From: Alphaproteobacteria bacterium
GTDB lineage: Bacteria; Pseudomonadota; Alphaproteobacteria; Micropepsales; Micropepsaceae
Direction of reading: 5' to 3'
Length of the DNA stretch: 64,000 nt
NCBI GenBank assembly: GCA_021325375.1
Contig: JAJPHG010000035.1
Location: 62,001-126,000, forward strand
The position numbers and the translations under genes are program-made. The notes beneath the pieces are model-generated. The model was given only the letters and a program-made list of their open reading frames with translations. It searched no databases and had not been told where the DNA came from. How positions within the stretch are numbered: position 1 is the stretch's first letter; each line of letters starts with the position of its first letter. Positions 63,814-64,000 of this stretch are shown here, in pieces.

Positions 63814-64000
63814 CTATTCCAACCGCCCCTCGCCCGCGTTGTGCCGGTACTGCAGCACCAGCAGCAGCGCCTTGGCGAGCCTGAGGAGGACGAGCGACAG
63901 GACGATGACGAGCGGGACCCAGAGCGCGACGTGCACCCAATAGGGCGGTTGGTATTTCACTTCCACGATCAGCGCCGACACGGTGACGATCGCGCCCACG
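63814..64000 (-). CDS. DUF983 protein, C-terminal end (start outside window)
   Basis: About 61 C-terminal residues ending YRHNAGEGRLE; the frame runs beyond base 64000. Two hydrophobic helices (about 4-12 and 22-50) and the YQPPYWVHVALW, LRLAKALLLVLQYRH pattern are characteristic of DUF983, which lies beside cytochrome c oxidase genes in Alphaproteobacteria. The adjoining SURF1 supports an oxidase-assembly cluster continuing outside the window. Function unproven. Confidence 0.85.
   Translation of the reverse strand, partial: VGAIVTVSALIVEVKYQPPYWVHVALWVPLVIVLSLVLLRLAKALLLVLQYRHNAGEGRLE

Overview
The window is a gene-dense, GC-rich chromosomal segment that reads as an alphaproteobacterium. 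The evidence is the gene orders amiC-mrcA-prfB, aroQ-accB-accC-aat-DUF2155-mlaD-NDUFA12, ispH-thrB-rnhA and DUF983-SURF1-thrC-M16, a class II (B12-dependent) ribonucleotide reductase, an acidic-insert RNase E, and many GTCATGGCC-type palindromic intergenic repeats. Genus cannot be fixed from sequence alone. No rRNA, tRNA, CRISPR array, prophage or insertion sequence was seen. Almost everything is core chromosome, with small accessory insertions.

Layout. 1-7 kb: 3' end of tyrS, a giant AsmA-like envelope protein on the minus strand, a 1-Cys peroxiredoxin, and an overlapping M23 peptidase-bactofilin pair ending at a clear terminator. 7-9.2 kb: a small accessory island with a three-gene XRE regulator/nucleotidyltransferase/small-protein operon (4-bp overlaps), an orphan 92-aa gene, and repeats. 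9.2-18.2 kb, minus strand: prfB (RF2) with an intact programmed +1 frameshift site, a PIN/Phd toxin-antitoxin pair wedged between prfB and mrcA with a perfect 23-bp palindromic operator, mrcA, an AMIN-amidase and a TonB-dependent receptor. 18.3-30 kb: an SGNH-like protein, rne with a hairpin-rich leader, a divergent gamma-glutamyltransferase lipoprotein, a BepA-like M48 protease coupled to a DsbA-like thioredoxin, a flavin reductase, a ThiS-ThiG fusion, aroQ and accBC.

30-37 kb: a probable insertion of small genes and nested palindromes between accC and aat, then aat convergent with, and overlapping, a DUF2155-mlaD-NDUFA12 operon, followed by repeats, a second SGNH-like gene, a catalase-fold protein and a phosphodiester-glycosidase-like protein. 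37-45 kb: nrdJ behind a probable NrdR box, small genes, a DUF1203 protein, a secreted pentapeptide protein and a secreted quinoprotein-like beta-propeller. 45-50 kb, minus strand: the complete glycine cleavage operon gcvT-gcvH-gcvPA-gcvPB under a tandem glycine riboswitch. 50-64 kb: argS and a lipoprotein, ispH-thrB-rnhA, a coupled peroxiredoxin-GFA pair, yqgE, a membrane PAS/GGDAF/EAL protein with a degenerate cyclase site, and the tightly overlapped DUF983-SURF1-thrC-M16-GNAT string.

Functionally the window joins cell-envelope assembly (AsmA-like, M23/bactofilin, PBP1A, amidase, BepA-like, MCE), translation and RNA turnover (TyrRS, ArgRS, RF2, RNase E, Aat, RNase HI), one-carbon/threonine/fatty-acid/isoprenoid metabolism, and respiratory assembly (NDUFA12, SURF1, DUF983). 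The least ordinary items are the prfB recoding site with a possibly leaderless promoter, the two toxin-antitoxin-like modules, the GGT-like lipoprotein with an apparent Thr-to-Ser nucleophile change, and several large palindromic repeat families.
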